From positions 154,174 to 218,173 of the IMG/VR virus record IMGVR_UViG_3300028864_000016: DNA of 64,000 nt. One strand, given 5' to 3'. The notes below the pieces were generated by a model, which was not told where the DNA came from, did not search any database, and saw only the letters and a list, made by a program, of their open reading frames with translations. Positions within the stretch are counted from its first letter, which is position 1; each line of letters opens with the position of its first letter. Shown one piece after another: positions 7,818-15,899 of the stretch. The translations under genes and the position numbers were made by a program. The stretch comes from a virus.

Positions 7818-8270
7818 TTAAAGTAATTTATCCACTTCACATACTGGATTTTTCATATCTAAATCACTAATAGAATATACATATCCATTAAACGCTAAAT
7901 GCTTATAATTAATACTATCTGCAACCAATCTGCATTCTGAATAATCTCTTCCTAGAATTTTGCAACTATCAAAAACATCTCTCCAATGAATATTAACTAA
8001 TTTCTTATTTTTATCTTCTATATAATCAATAAATCCCCCATATGCAATATCTAAAATATCTATACTACTATCAACTTTAGTTCCATCTTCTAATACTGCG
8101 AAAGTTCTATTCATTTGAGGATTACAATAATAATATTTTATTTGTAACCATTTTGTATTTTCATTACCTATTCCTCCGCTTGTTAATCTATAATTATGAG
8201 GATATTTTTGTATAATCTTTTTTCTATCTTTTAAAGCTTGTATTATTTCTTCGTAAGTCTTATATTCCAT
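7818..8270 (-). CDS. hypothetical protein, 150 aa
   Basis: The ATG follows AAGGAGTG. Motifs include YKTYEEIIQALKDRKKIIQK and LAFNGYVYSISDLD. The TAAAATGGAAATTTTA hairpin and junction box lie upstream, after the stop of 8332-8874. No domain recognised. Confidence 0.65.
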   Translation of the reverse strand: MEYKTYEEIIQALKDRKKIIQKYPHNYRLTSGGIGNENTKWLQIKYYYCNPQMNRTFAVLEDGTKVDSSIDILDIAYGGFIDYIEDKNKKLVNIHWRDVFDSCKILGRDYSECRLVADSINYKHLAFNGYVYSISDLDMKNPVCEVDKLL

Positions 8271-8331
8271 ATTAATTCACTCCTTAATTTATTTTAATTT
8301 CTGCATAAAATTTCCATTTTAAGACAATTTT

Positions 8332-8874
8332 CTATAATAAATTTGCTAAAATTTTAATTATATTTTTTAATTCTTTTATCTGATTATTTAATTTTGAATT
8401 TATTGCATTATCTATATCATTTTCTTCTTGCATTCTCATAATTTCTTTTTCTCTATTGGTCAATATATTATTTAGATCATCTTCTTTCTTAGCTTGTTCC
8501 ATTGATTTATATTCTAATTCTGATATGTATGATTTTTGTTTATCTATATCATTTTCTAGTTTTTGTCTAAAATTACCTAATGATATATTTGCTAGTTTAT
8601 ATTCTTTATTTTCTTCTTCTAATGTATCAATGTTATTTTTAGCATTAGTAAACCATTCATCTAATTGTCTTTTATCATCTTTTAATATCTCATTTTCTTT
8701 TTCAAGCCTAAAACATTCTAATTCATAATCTGTTCCAGCAGGATATTGATTACCACATATTTTACTATCTGTACATTTTCCTTTTTTATTTTTAGGACAT
8801 TTTTCGCTTTCTTGGTAACAGGTTTTATTTTCCTTATCTATTGCATATTGTAATTGTTCTTCTGCATAATTCAT
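8332..8874 (-). CDS. coiled-coil protein with N-terminal Cys cluster, 180 aa
   Basis: Residues about 18-42 hold C...CPKNKKGKCTDSKIC, a possible metal site. Residues about 50-180 are an almost continuous coiled coil rich in Glu, Lys, Asn and Leu, ending in a hydrophobic IIKILANLL. It is probably a scaffolding or DNA-associated structural protein, but no family is recognised. Confidence 0.65.
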   Translation of the reverse strand: MNYAEEQLQYAIDKENKTCYQESEKCPKNKKGKCTDSKICGNQYPAGTDYELECFRLEKENEILKDDKRQLDEWFTNAKNNIDTLEEENKEYKLANISLGNFRQKLENDIDKQKSYISELEYKSMEQAKKEDDLNNILTNREKEIMRMQEENDIDNAINSKLNNQIKELKNIIKILANLL

Positions 8875-8912
8875 AAATTTTACCTCTCTTTTTATTAATT
8901 TATTAAAATATA

Positions 8913-9191
8913 TTATTCAAATTCCCATCCATTTAAAATACAATTTTCCAACCCTTTTAATATGTATATAGCCCTATGTACTAATACCTCTTTAGCAAAA
9001 GCTTGACTCATAGGAATATCCCCTAAGTTGTTTTCTTGCTCATATTTTTGCTTCTCCCACATGATGTTTCTTCCATAATCTCTCGTATGTATTCTATTGA
9101 TAATTTGCCATATGTATCCTTGGTCTTGTTTATATTTATCACAGAACTCTTCTATTCTCTCTTGAAGAAATTCTCCACTACACATTGTCAT
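8913..9191 (-). CDS. hypothetical protein, 92 aa
   Basis: The ATG at 9191 follows TGGAGGTG, and the gene is the first one after promoter 9245-9273. Notable stretches are EEFCDKYKQDQGYIWQIINR and MSQAFAKEVLVHRAIYILKG. Unrecognised. Confidence 0.7.
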   Translation of the reverse strand: MTMCSGEFLQERIEEFCDKYKQDQGYIWQIINRIHTRDYGRNIMWEKQKYEQENNLGDIPMSQAFAKEVLVHRAIYILKGLENCILNGWEFE

Positions 9192-9244
9192 ATCAACACC
9201 TCCATTTTTATTATTATTTATCTTAATTTATTACCTTTAAGATT

Positions 9245-9273
9245 ATCTTACTACTTGTGCTAATTACTGTCAA
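9245..9273 (-). promoter_or_regulatory. promoter TTGACA-17-TAAGAT with upstream box
   Basis: A perfect -35, 17-bp spacer and TAAGAT -10. Immediately upstream is AACAAATTAATGGAAATAAG. It drives the operon starting with 8913-9191. Confidence 0.7.
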
Positions 9274-9298
9274 CACTTATTTCCATTAATTTGTTTGT

Positions 9299-9511
9299 TT
9301 ATATTTCATCCATATTATAGTCCTCTCTAATATAATCTATTAAATCATTAATAGTTTCCTTAATATGTTCATCATCTCTTAAAATAGGATGAATTTTAGC
9401 CATACATGAACCTTTTGCTCCTTCTGATTTATATTTCTTATAGTTAAAATCTACCCACAACAAGGGCATTTTTGTTAGGTTTTTAGTTAATAATCTTTGT
9501 AATAGTTTCAT
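9299..9511 (-). CDS. hypothetical basic protein, 70 aa
   Basis: The ATG follows GGAGTGAAAAATAA. The N-terminus is basic (KLLQRLLTKNLTKMPLLW) and the C-terminus acidic (IDYIREDYNMDEI). Last gene before promoter 9245-9273. Unrecognised. Confidence 0.6.
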   Translation of the reverse strand: MKLLQRLLTKNLTKMPLLWVDFNYKKYKSEGAKGSCMAKIHPILRDDEHIKETINDLIDYIREDYNMDEI

Positions 9512-9567
9512 TTATTTTTCACTCCAATCTTTTAAAATTAAATTTTTATCTACTTGTCTATAAAATA

Positions 9568-9783
9568 TTATTCGTTTAAAATTTTATTAATATATGGACT
9601 TTTGGTATGTTTAGTTCCATCTATTTTATCAGCCACACATGAAAAAGCTTCAAATATTCCATCCCTATATCCCTGTACATATAACTTTTTATCATTTTCT
9701 AAAATTAATAGTTTGTCACAAACTTTTTCAAATTCATTTTCAAATTTGTGTAACAGTTCTTTTAATGATTCATTCTCATTCAT
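9568..9783 (-). CDS. hypothetical helical protein, 71 aa
   Basis: The ATG follows AAAGGATG. The N-terminal half is coiled coil (ESLKELLHKFENEFEKVCDK); the middle has GYRDGIFEAFSCVADK. Unrecognised. The 93-nt gap upstream holds a strong hairpin at 9856-9872. Confidence 0.65.
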   Translation of the reverse strand: MNENESLKELLHKFENEFEKVCDKLLILENDKKLYVQGYRDGIFEAFSCVADKIDGTKHTKSPYINKILNE

Positions 9784-9855
9784 TTTTTATTTCATCCTTT
9801 CTTAATTCATTTTCAGTTAAACCTAAAGTTTTATATGCTTGTACTATTTCTAATT

Positions 9856-9872
9856 TAGGGCAGTATGCCCTA
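9856..9872 (-). terminator. intercistronic hairpin after 9877-10257
   Basis: TAGGGCA and TGCCCTA form a 7-bp stem with a 3-nt loop just after the stop codon. It lacks a U-tract, so it is more likely an mRNA-stabilising or processing hairpin than a strong terminator. Confidence 0.4.
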
Positions 9873-9876
9873 TAAC

Positions 9877-10257
9877 TTAAACATCCTTTTTCAATGGATA
9901 AATACTTGATAAAATAGACATATCTTTTTTTAATGCTTCAATAATAAAGTCATCACATTCTATAATACTTTTGAGAGATTCTTGATTCTCCAATTTTGAC
10001 ATATTTCTTTTATGTTTTTGTAAATCAGCTATTTTATGTTTTATACACACTGTACCATTATCTATTGCATTAAATAAATCTACATATATTCCATAAGGAA
10101 TATAGACCAATGCTCCATTCGATTCAAATGATTCAACAGTTAAACCACCATTTTTATACTTATTCATATCTTGAATACCAATATTAGGTCTTTTATCAAT
10201 GGGTATAGATTTCATATCTATTAAATCTTCTTCATAATTTTCTTCACTATTCAACAC
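9877..10257 (-). CDS. hypothetical protein, 126 aa
   Basis: GTG at 10257 overlaps the last base of the upstream stop (TAGTG), with AAGGTG as ribosome-binding site, so translation is coupled. The N-terminal half is acidic (EENYEEDLIDMKSIP); the C-terminal half is helical and lysine-rich. Unrecognised. Confidence 0.65.
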   Translation of the reverse strand: MLNSEENYEEDLIDMKSIPIDKRPNIGIQDMNKYKNGGLTVESFESNGALVYIPYGIYVDLFNAIDNGTVCIKHKIADLQKHKRNMSKLENQESLKSIIECDDFIIEALKKDMSILSSIYPLKKDV

Positions 10258-10475
10258 TATATCACCTTCTCAATCTTATATTCACCTAAATATTTAAATC
10301 CTTTTCTTGCCATTAATGCATATTCGCCCTCTTTATCTGCTGATAAATCAAGTTCATATACAGATGAAATATAAGGTTCTATAGCTTTTGTTATAGCTTT
10401 TAAGTCAATAGTATCCGTCTTTATTTCAAATGATTCATTATTGATTCCAATATTTTTAAAACTTATCTTATACAT
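10257..10475 (-). CDS. hypothetical protein, 72 aa
   Basis: A small alternating beta-type protein (YKISFKNIGINNESFEIKTD). Its ribosome-binding site lies in an inverted repeat (10479-10515), so translation may be self-regulated. Overlaps the next gene by one base. Unrecognised. Confidence 0.65.
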   Translation of the reverse strand: MYKISFKNIGINNESFEIKTDTIDLKAITKAIEPYISSVYELDLSADKEGEYALMARKGFKYLGEYKIEKVI

Positions 10476-10478
10476 CTA

Positions 10479-10515
10479 GTAACACCCCTTTAAATATATT
10501 ATTTAATAGTGTTAC
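10479..10515 (-). promoter_or_regulatory. inverted repeat covering a ribosome-binding site
   Basis: GTAACAC and GTGTTAC (7 bp) flank an AT-rich loop; the second arm begins inside AAGGGGTG, the Shine-Dalgarno of gene 10257-10475. It is either an RNA hairpin that hides the site or a protein operator. Confidence 0.45.
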
Positions 10516-10564
10516 CATAACATGAAAGATATATACTTATGACCAAATAAAAGTAATAATTTGT

Positions 10565-10834
10565 TTAAATATTGAACACACCAAAATAACAACCATCTAA
10601 AATTTTTGAAGTTTTATATGTAATAGAACCATCCAACTCATAAATAACCTTTTCTATAGTTTCTTCACTTCCATCTATATTTACACAACTACCTTCTTTA
10701 AATTCTAAACTCCCTACTTCATGTTCATAGAATTTCTCCCATTTATCTATTTTTAACATTGGAATAGGAATTCTAGAAATTTTGCTTGCCTCCTCATTAA
10801 TAGAAGTATATTTTCCTAAAAACACTGCTTTCAT
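10565..10834 (-). CDS. hypothetical protein, 89 aa
   Basis: The ATG follows AAAGGGGATT. The sequence has the repeating beta-strand look of small phage SH3-like proteins (SLEFKEGSCVNIDGSEETIE). Unrecognised. Confidence 0.65.
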   Translation of the reverse strand: MKAVFLGKYTSINEEASKISRIPIPMLKIDKWEKFYEHEVGSLEFKEGSCVNIDGSEETIEKVIYELDGSITYKTSKILDGCYFGVFNI

Positions 10835-10893
10835 AATATTAATCCCCTTTCATTATTTATTAACTCTTTGTAAAAGAAGTAATTGATTGACTT

Positions 10894-11172
10894 TTACATT
10901 TCCCAACTACCATATGCCCAGTATCCTAATTTTTGACCACAACACTTGCACTTAACACCATATTCAATACAATAATGTTCTTCATGATATTGTCCATAGT
11001 CTTCTAATTCTTTAGAATTACACTTGTGACATTTTAGTGGTGATCCATCGTTATCAATATAACCTTTCTTTATATCTCTCCATATGTAGTATCTATGTCT
11101 TATATCACTAGTTTTGTATTTAATTCTTTTAAATATATTAGGCTTTAATAATTTATCCCAATCACTTTTCAT
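10894..11172 (-). CDS. zinc-ribbon protein, 92 aa
   Basis: CHKC at about residue 49 and CKCC at about residue 77 form a likely four-Cys zinc site spaced by about 25 residues; the N-terminal half is basic (FKRIKYKTSDIRHRYYIWRD). Probably nucleic-acid binding. Overlaps the upstream gene by 11 nt. A GTAAAAG/CTTTTAC hairpin follows the stop. Confidence 0.65.
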   Translation of the reverse strand: MKSDWDKLLKPNIFKRIKYKTSDIRHRYYIWRDIKKGYIDNDGSPLKCHKCNSKELEDYGQYHEEHYCIEYGVKCKCCGQKLGYWAYGSWEM

Positions 11173-11485
11173 ATAAACTCTTTCCTTCCCATAAATTTAA
11201 TTCTTGAACATGATATCTAAGCCTTTTTAAATACTGCTCTACCATACTTCCGTCCATATCATCTAAAGTACAAATATACCTATTAACACTATTATGAAAT
11301 TCTTCTTTATCTTCTTTGACAAGTTGCTTTAATTCTTCAATTCTATCTGTATTTATTTCTGATTTCTCACTAACTTCAATATACTTTTCTCCATCTTCTT
11401 CAGTAACTTTTAATTCAAAACCATTGCCACTATAGGAATAAGTATCTGTTAATTCTGCTAATTGACTTAATTTAACTTTAAACAT
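11162..11485 (-). CDS. hypothetical protein, 107 aa
   Basis: The start overlaps the upstream stop (TAATG). Residues 20-45 look beta-rich, the rest is helical and acidic (EELKQLVKEDKEEFHNS). Part of a tightly overlapping trio with 10894-11172 and 11485-11700. Unrecognised. Confidence 0.65.
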   Translation of the reverse strand: MFKVKLSQLAELTDTYSYSGNGFELKVTEEDGEKYIEVSEKSEINTDRIEELKQLVKEDKEEFHNSVNRYICTLDDMDGSMVEQYLKRLRYHVQELNLWEGKSLYEK

Positions 11486-11700
11486 TATTTATTAACCTTC
11501 CTTCCCATCATTTCTAACTTACATTCATCTTTTAAATATCTATTGCAACTTAATATCAATTCCACACTTTCATTTTTCCATTTTGAATGCTTACATGTAA
11601 TATGATTATCTAAAGGACATGGATTATTCCCAAATACAATGGTTACTGGCTTATTCTTTGGTTCTTTGAATATATAAATTGTATCATTATTTAATTCCAT
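11485..11700 (-). CDS. small Cys-containing protein, 71 aa
   Basis: Contains NNPCPLDNHITCKHSKW and a later C...C, giving four Cys that could bind metal. The ATG follows AAAGAGGTG. First gene of an overlapping trio. Function unknown. Confidence 0.65.
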   Translation of the reverse strand: MELNNDTIYIFKEPKNKPVTIVFGNNPCPLDNHITCKHSKWKNESVELILSCNRYLKDECKLEMMGRKVNK

Positions 11701-11752
11701 TATTACACCTCTTTAATTTATTATTACAGTAAAATGACAATTCTATGGTCTT

Positions 11753-12193
11753 TTAATCTCTATATTCAATTTTCAAATTCTTTAATTCTATATGTTCACC
11801 ACATTCTAATTCTTCTATAGTATCGTCACCATACTGATTGTTTATAAACAAAGACCTATTACAATCACAAGAATAGTTTCCTTGCTCAAACATCCAGTGT
11901 GCCATTTCTTCTTCATATTCATAGCCAAAGTCATAATCTATAATGTATTCTTTTCCTTTATATTCAAAAGTACAAATTGCAACAGTTCTTTTATGACTCA
12001 TGATACCATGTTTTTTATTTCTAGCTAGTCCCAAATGACTATACTTGTTTAATTTCTTTTCAAAACACTTTAATTCTTTTTCAGTATCAAAATAGTAATA
12101 ACCTTCCTTAATTCCCAAATCCTTTTCAATTGAAGGTTCTACATCATTATTCCATGCCCCACCCCATATTTGTATCATATATTCTTCTTTCAT
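11753..12193 (-). CDS. conserved-looking phage protein, 146 aa
   Basis: The ATG follows AGGAGGATG. The sequence MIQIWGGAWNNDVEPSIE, followed by EGYYYFDTEKEL and a DYDFGYEYEEEMAHWMFEQG block, looks like a family shared among large Firmicute phages, but I know no function. Three Cys lie near the middle (YSCDC). Confidence 0.65.
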   Translation of the reverse strand: MKEEYMIQIWGGAWNNDVEPSIEKDLGIKEGYYYFDTEKELKCFEKKLNKYSHLGLARNKKHGIMSHKRTVAICTFEYKGKEYIIDYDFGYEYEEEMAHWMFEQGNYSCDCNRSLFINNQYGDDTIEELECGEHIELKNLKIEYRD

Positions 12194-12206
12194 TTCTTCA
12201 TCCTCC

Positions 12207-12356
12207 TTAATATCTAATATAACCTACTACACCAGTTTCAATATTTCTAACTTTATAATCATCACAATCTTTACTTATGTATTCATATTTACTGCTATCT
12301 ATTCTTTGTGACTGCAAGAATAGTTTAAATTGTTCTGACATTATTAATTTCTTCAT
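12207..12356 (-). CDS. small hypothetical protein, 49 aa
   Basis: ATG at 12356 follows CGAGGTGAG. It reads MKKLIMSEQFKLFLQSQRID and ends GYIRY. The stop at 12207 lies inside the ribosome-binding site region of the next gene, so the two are coupled. Unrecognised. Confidence 0.6.
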   Translation of the reverse strand: MKKLIMSEQFKLFLQSQRIDSSKYEYISKDCDDYKVRNIETGVVGYIRY

Positions 12357-12377
12357 AATTTCTCACCTCGATTATTT

Positions 12378-12806
12378 TTAATTTATTTCTATTCCTAATT
12401 CTTTAAAGTTTTTCTTAATTTTCCTTCTTACTACAAACCCTTTACTTCCATATGAAATTAAAACTATTCCTATAATAATTAAAAATACAAAAAACCAAGA
12501 AAACTCAATTTTTACTTCTTTAAAAATTATTATATATGACATAAGCAACCATGGAAATTCTGTAAATACTCCGAAGATAAAAAATATCTGCCATCCATCA
12601 TAGAAGTTATATTCTCTTTTTAAAATATATTTATTATTTTCACTTGTAGAAAGGATATCATAGTTGATATTGTATTTTTCAGATTGTTTATTTATTAAAT
12701 TAATATATTCAATTTGTAGTTTTGTATTTATTTTGTCATCTATTCTGTCTTTAAGTTCTATATTTCTTATATCCTGTTCTTCTAGTAGATAATTATCTAT
12801 TTTCAT
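12378..12806 (-). CDS. membrane protein with two helices, 142 aa
   Basis: A soluble N-terminal part of about 75 residues is followed by two hydrophobic segments (about 76-95 and 101-120), the first with FFIFGVFTEFPWLL, and a basic cytoplasmic tail (RRKIKKNFKE). No family recognised. Confidence 0.65.
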   Translation of the reverse strand: MKIDNYLLEEQDIRNIELKDRIDDKINTKLQIEYINLINKQSEKYNINYDILSTSENNKYILKREYNFYDGWQIFFIFGVFTEFPWLLMSYIIIFKEVKIEFSWFFVFLIIIGIVLISYGSKGFVVRRKIKKNFKELGIEIN

Positions 12807-12860
12807 TATATGCTATACCTCCACTCCATCTAAAATCTTCATTTTACCTTGTTTAATTTA

Positions 12861-13049
12861 TTATTCTATGATATCATTCGTCTTTTCAATTTTATTCTTA
12901 AATCCATTTTTATTCCAATAGTATATTATTATACCTTCTTTGCCAATACCATAATCTTTATAGGTAACAATTTTATCTAATTGAACATCGTAATTATTTT
13001 CTTGTCCTTTTAATTCTTTTATTAAATCTTCTAAACCACTTAAATTCAT
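12861..13049 (-). CDS. hypothetical protein, 62 aa
   Basis: The ATG follows TTAGGAGG. Short charged protein (GLEDLIKELKGQENNYD). Lies in a run of four closely spaced genes (12861-13571). Unrecognised. Confidence 0.6.
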   Translation of the reverse strand: MNLSGLEDLIKELKGQENNYDVQLDKIVTYKDYGIGKEGIIIYYWNKNGFKNKIEKTNDIIE

Positions 13050-13059
13050 TTTTATCCTC

Positions 13060-13305
13060 CTAAATTAATTCTTTAACTTTTTCTTTAAATTCAGTTATTT
13101 CAATAATGTTAAAATGTTTATCAACTGCTGTTCCATCTTCATTATATATCTCTATATCCCAATTTGTAGTCACAGTAATGATTCGTCCATTATACTTCTC
13201 TAATTCTTTAAAACACCACATTACATCATAATACTGAGTTATATCCTCGAGTAAATCATATTCTTCCCATTTAAAAATTTTAATACCAAATAATTTTTCT
13301 TCCAT
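13060..13305 (-). CDS. hypothetical protein, 81 aa
   Basis: The ATG lies 2 nt after the stop of 13308-13571 and uses its GAGGAGGAA as ribosome-binding site. Contains YDVMWCFKELEKYNGRIITV. Unrecognised. Confidence 0.65.
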   Translation of the reverse strand: MEEKLFGIKIFKWEEYDLLEDITQYYDVMWCFKELEKYNGRIITVTTNWDIEIYNEDGTAVDKHFNIIEITEFKEKVKELI

Positions 13306-13307
13306 AA

Positions 13308-13571
13308 TTATTCCTCCTCATTTTCTGCATATTGTTCATATTCAAAACTAGTTTCTATTGACATACTCTCGAATCCATAATTTTTTATTAAATAATCTCC
13401 AATATCATAAGTATCCTTGCCTAGCACTTCTCTAGCTTCTTCACACATTTTTTCAAACTCTTTATATGTGTATTTCTTATTACTTACTACATAAGTAAAG
13501 CCATAATTATAATCGCTTGCGTCCTTATCATACCAATAGTTTTTAACTTCATAAATGTATTTATCTTTCAT
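13308..13571 (-). CDS. hypothetical acidic protein, 87 aa
   Basis: The ATG at 13571 follows TTGGAGGAAAAAGTT; the longer TTG-started form overlaps that site. Rich in Tyr, Asp and Glu (NYWYDKDASDYNYGFTYVVS). Unrecognised. Confidence 0.65.
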   Translation of the reverse strand: MKDKYIYEVKNYWYDKDASDYNYGFTYVVSNKKYTYKEFEKMCEEAREVLGKDTYDIGDYLIKNYGFESMSIETSFEYEQYAENEEE

Positions 13572-13586
13572 AACTTTTTCCTCCAA

Positions 13587-13714
13587 TTAATTATATTCCT
13601 CACAACTATCATCATCTTGAACTATTATACCATCTTTTACACGCAATGAAGTTTATCTTCTTCGTCTACATGAGAGTTAGCACAGTCAAAACAGGTACAT
13701 TCTTTATTTTTCAT
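13587..13714 (-). pseudogene. Cys-rich small protein gene with apparent frameshift
   Basis: ATG at 13714 follows TAGGAGG and reads MKNKECTCFDCANSHVDEED, then KLHCV and a stop at 13637 after 25 codons. In another frame the coding pattern continues directly as KDGIIVQDDDSCEEYN to a stop at 13587. Joined, the two parts give a C-x-C-x2-C ... HC ... C protein of the small zinc-site type common in phages. One missing base near 13636-13643, for instance one C in a TGC-CGT context, would explain the break. It may be a real mutation or a sequencing error. Confidence 0.55.
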
Positions 13715-13740
13715 ATTTTTTTATACCTCCTAAAGTCCCT

Positions 13741-13800
13741 ATTAATGCCATTCCTGTTTTGTAATATTGCTTTAAAATGGCTCATTTAAAGCCTTTGTGT
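13741..13800 (-). other. leader with competing hairpins
   Basis: Between 13801 and the Cys-rich gene the minus-strand RNA contains GCTTTAAA/TTTAAAGC (8-bp stem), which overlaps GGCT...AGCC and GCCATT/AATGGC pairings. These are mutually exclusive, as in attenuators. No ORF is seen. Confidence 0.35.
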
Positions 13801-14046
13801 CTATTCTCTTTGCGGAAAATCTATTACTTTTCCTTCTTTCTTAATTCCATTTACCTCATCATTAAATTCGTCTTCCATTCTTTCATCCATTTGTGATTCA
13901 GCTTGTTCACTGATATGATTATCTTCTAGCCATTGATTTAATTCTTCATGGATATAGAATCCTTCAATAATGTCATCAGTATTAGCTATTCTTTCCATGA
14001 AATCAGAGTATTCTTTGTATTGTAATTCAGTATATACTTTCTTCAT
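13801..14046 (-). CDS. hypothetical acidic helical protein, 81 aa
   Basis: The ATG follows TAGGAGGG. Helical and acidic (LNQWLEDNHISEQAESQMDE). Could be a small regulator or an anti-host protein; no evidence for either. Lies 12 nt after 14059-14541. Confidence 0.65.
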   Translation of the reverse strand: MKKVYTELQYKEYSDFMERIANTDDIIEGFYIHEELNQWLEDNHISEQAESQMDERMEDEFNDEVNGIKKEGKVIDFPQRE

Positions 14047-14058
14047 TATAAAACCCTC

Positions 14059-14541
14059 CTATAATAACTCTTTAATAAACATATTATAATCACAACTATT
14101 AATTTCTAAACCTAATTTACTTATATAATAATACAATTCTTTTTCTTTCTCAATAAATATATTCTTTAATGCAGGAACATAATTAGCTTTTTCTAATGCA
14201 AAATATAATTGTTGACTATCTAATTCAGCAAAAATATAATATTGTATATTGTATAACTTTGATAATCCTCTAAGTTCTTCAACTTTATATTTTGACAATG
14301 CAGTAACATCAATTATTTCATTTTTCTTATTAAGAATAACACAATGTCTAACTAAATAATGGTCTTTACCTCCAGTATAACAATATCCTATTTGATATTT
14401 TCCCTTTTGATAATCTTCTAATAATATTTTAGCTAATATGTTTATACAGTTATTATAACATTTTCCTTTTTCAATTAAATCTTTTGATTTTAAATATAAC
14501 TCATATGTCTTATCAACATTTAATTTAAAATTTTTTATCAT
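14059..14541 (-). CDS. hypothetical protein, 160 aa, possible Cys-His-Asp fold
   Basis: The ATG at 14541 follows AAAGGAG. The order KCYNNC ... YLVRHCVILNKKNEIIDVT places a Cys, a His and an Asp in the relative order of transglutaminase/papain-like proteins, where a similar H-x-n-D-P/V-T stretch is seen. This resemblance is weak and by eye only. Confidence 0.6.
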   Translation of the reverse strand: MIKNFKLNVDKTYELYLKSKDLIEKGKCYNNCINILAKILLEDYQKGKYQIGYCYTGGKDHYLVRHCVILNKKNEIIDVTALSKYKVEELRGLSKLYNIQYYIFAELDSQQLYFALEKANYVPALKNIFIEKEKELYYYISKLGLEINSCDYNMFIKELL

Positions 14542-14579
14542 TAGTTTTCTCCTTTCATGTTCCAAGTAAAATTATTGAT

Positions 14580-14714
14580 TTATAAGAATATTGCTATTAC
14601 TAGCATAAATACTACAAATAAAATTCCTAATGTCATTGTAACATTAAAAGATGTTTCTTGTATTTTAAGTTCATTTTGAAGTAACATTATGTCTAATTTT
14701 CTCAGTTTATTCAA
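14580..14714 (-). CDS. tail-anchored small membrane protein, 44 aa, TTG start
   Basis: TTG at 14714 follows GAGGTGAGATAA. About 24 charged residues (NKLRKLDIMLLQNELKIQE) precede one hydrophobic helix that runs to the C-terminus (MTLGILFVVFMLVIAIFL), the layout of a tail-anchored or hemolysin-XhlA-like small protein. It is not near lysis genes here, so function is open. Confidence 0.6.
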   Translation of the reverse strand: MNKLRKLDIMLLQNELKIQETSFNVTMTLGILFVVFMLVIAIFL

Positions 14715-14772
14715 ATTATCTCACCTCACTTCAAACAAAAGATAGATATTATTTAAACTTGCAAGGAAGAAA

Positions 14773-15033
14773 TTAATCTTCCTCTTTATTATCACACTCT
14801 TCACAAATACTATTAAAAGCTGAAGCTTCTTCTAAACTAATAACTTTTCCACAATCAGTGCAAATTGCATCTTCAGTCAAATCTATAGAATCAATTATTA
14901 GACAAGCATATACTTCATCCATAGTTTCATTATAATGATCTGCAACTTCTTCAACATCAGATTCATTTAGTTCCTCATTTTCTCTTAGTTCTAGTAATCT
15001 TTTAATATCTTCATCCCATATTCCTATTATCAT
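14773..15033 (-). CDS. acidic zinc-ribbon protein, 86 aa
   Basis: Strongly acidic (ELRENEELNESDVEEVADHY), with a C-terminal zinc site CTDC ... CEEC. The ATG follows TAGGAGG. Proteins of this kind are frequent in large phages; role unknown. Confidence 0.65.
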   Translation of the reverse strand: MIIGIWDEDIKRLLELRENEELNESDVEEVADHYNETMDEVYACLIIDSIDLTEDAICTDCGKVISLEEASAFNSICEECDNKEED

Positions 15034-15045
15034 TTTAGTTTCCTC

Positions 15046-15255
15046 CTATTCAAATATAATTTCTTTTATCTTTTTATTTCCAATATGAGTAATCATTTCT
15101 ACTGTATGAGTTTCATAGAATTCATCTAATGTCATCATTTCTTTATCAAATTCTTTGCAATATTCTGAAACCACTTCTAACTCTGTTGAAGCATATACTA
15201 ATGTATAATCCTCAATATAACCATTTCTATAAACTAAATATAAATTCTTTTTCAT
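15046..15255 (-). CDS. hypothetical protein, 69 aa
   Basis: The ATG follows TTAGGAGG. Reads MKKNLYLVYRNGYIEDYTLV; compact alpha/beta protein, no match. Spaced 12-13 nt from both neighbours in the operon. Confidence 0.65.
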   Translation of the reverse strand: MKKNLYLVYRNGYIEDYTLVYASTELEVVSEYCKEFDKEMMTLDEFYETHTVEMITHIGNKKIKEIIFE

Positions 15256-15268
15256 AATTTCATTCCTC

Positions 15269-15451
15269 CTAATTATTTTTTAATACACATTCATCTTTAC
15301 CAAATACCCAATAAAAATTACTTATCACTGTTCCATTAGGGCTATTCTCTTTTACTTTTCCTGTAGTTCCATAGTTGTCTAATACCTCATATTCTTCTTC
15401 ACAAAATATTATAACATCACCTTTTTTAAAATCTCTCTTTTCTGAATCCAT
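15269..15451 (-). CDS. small beta-barrel-like protein, 60 aa
   Basis: The pattern FKKGDVIIFCEEEYEVLDNY, then GTTGKVKENSPNG, looks like a KOW/SH3-type small barrel seen in many phage hypothetical proteins. The ATG follows TTGGAGGTG. Function unknown. Confidence 0.6.
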   Translation of the reverse strand: MDSEKRDFKKGDVIIFCEEEYEVLDNYGTTGKVKENSPNGTVISNFYWVFGKDECVLKNN

Positions 15452-15497
15452 TATGATTTCACCTCCAAATTTACGATAAACTATAGTTTTTAAAAGC

Positions 15498-15899
15498 TTA
15501 TTTATTACCTTCGTTAATAATATTCATTATACCCTCTAATTGGTTCACCGTAAATCTACCATTATTACAACTATAACGTTCAAAATACGTATTTCTAATG
15601 TTTCTATATAATCCCTCAGCTTTTTCTTCTTCAATTATTTCTTCTTTATTTAAATAAAGCTGATAATTATAACTACAATCTGTTTTATCTCTATAATTAT
15701 CTTCTTTGCTAAATTGGTATTCATAGATTTCATTCCATTTTACAGTTATATACTTTCTACCAATTTTTGTAACTTCTCCATCGTAGCACCATTCGTTAAT
15801 ATTTTTTAAACTCATATCTTTATTTTTTGAATAGTAACTTCCATCTATAATTTTGACTATAACCTTTTGATCTACTTTTAAATCTAATTTTCTTGCCAT
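15498..15899 (-). CDS. hypothetical protein, 133 aa
   Basis: N-terminal half looks like an SH3-type barrel (LKVDQKVIVKIIDGSYYSKN). The gene starts inside the last codons of the DUF262-like gene (16-nt overlap) and uses its GGGGTG as ribosome-binding site, so it should be made together with that protein. Confidence 0.65.
   Translation of the reverse strand: MARKLDLKVDQKVIVKIIDGSYYSKNKDMSLKNINEWCYDGEVTKIGRKYITVKWNEIYEYQFSKEDNYRDKTDCSYNYQLYLNKEEIIEEEKAEGLYRNIRNTYFERYSCNNGRFTVNQLEGIMNIINEGNK

Noticed and set aside
14580-14714. Holin/XhlA assignment for the 44-aa tail-anchored protein
   Set aside because: Layout fits, but there is no endolysin or other lysis gene nearby.
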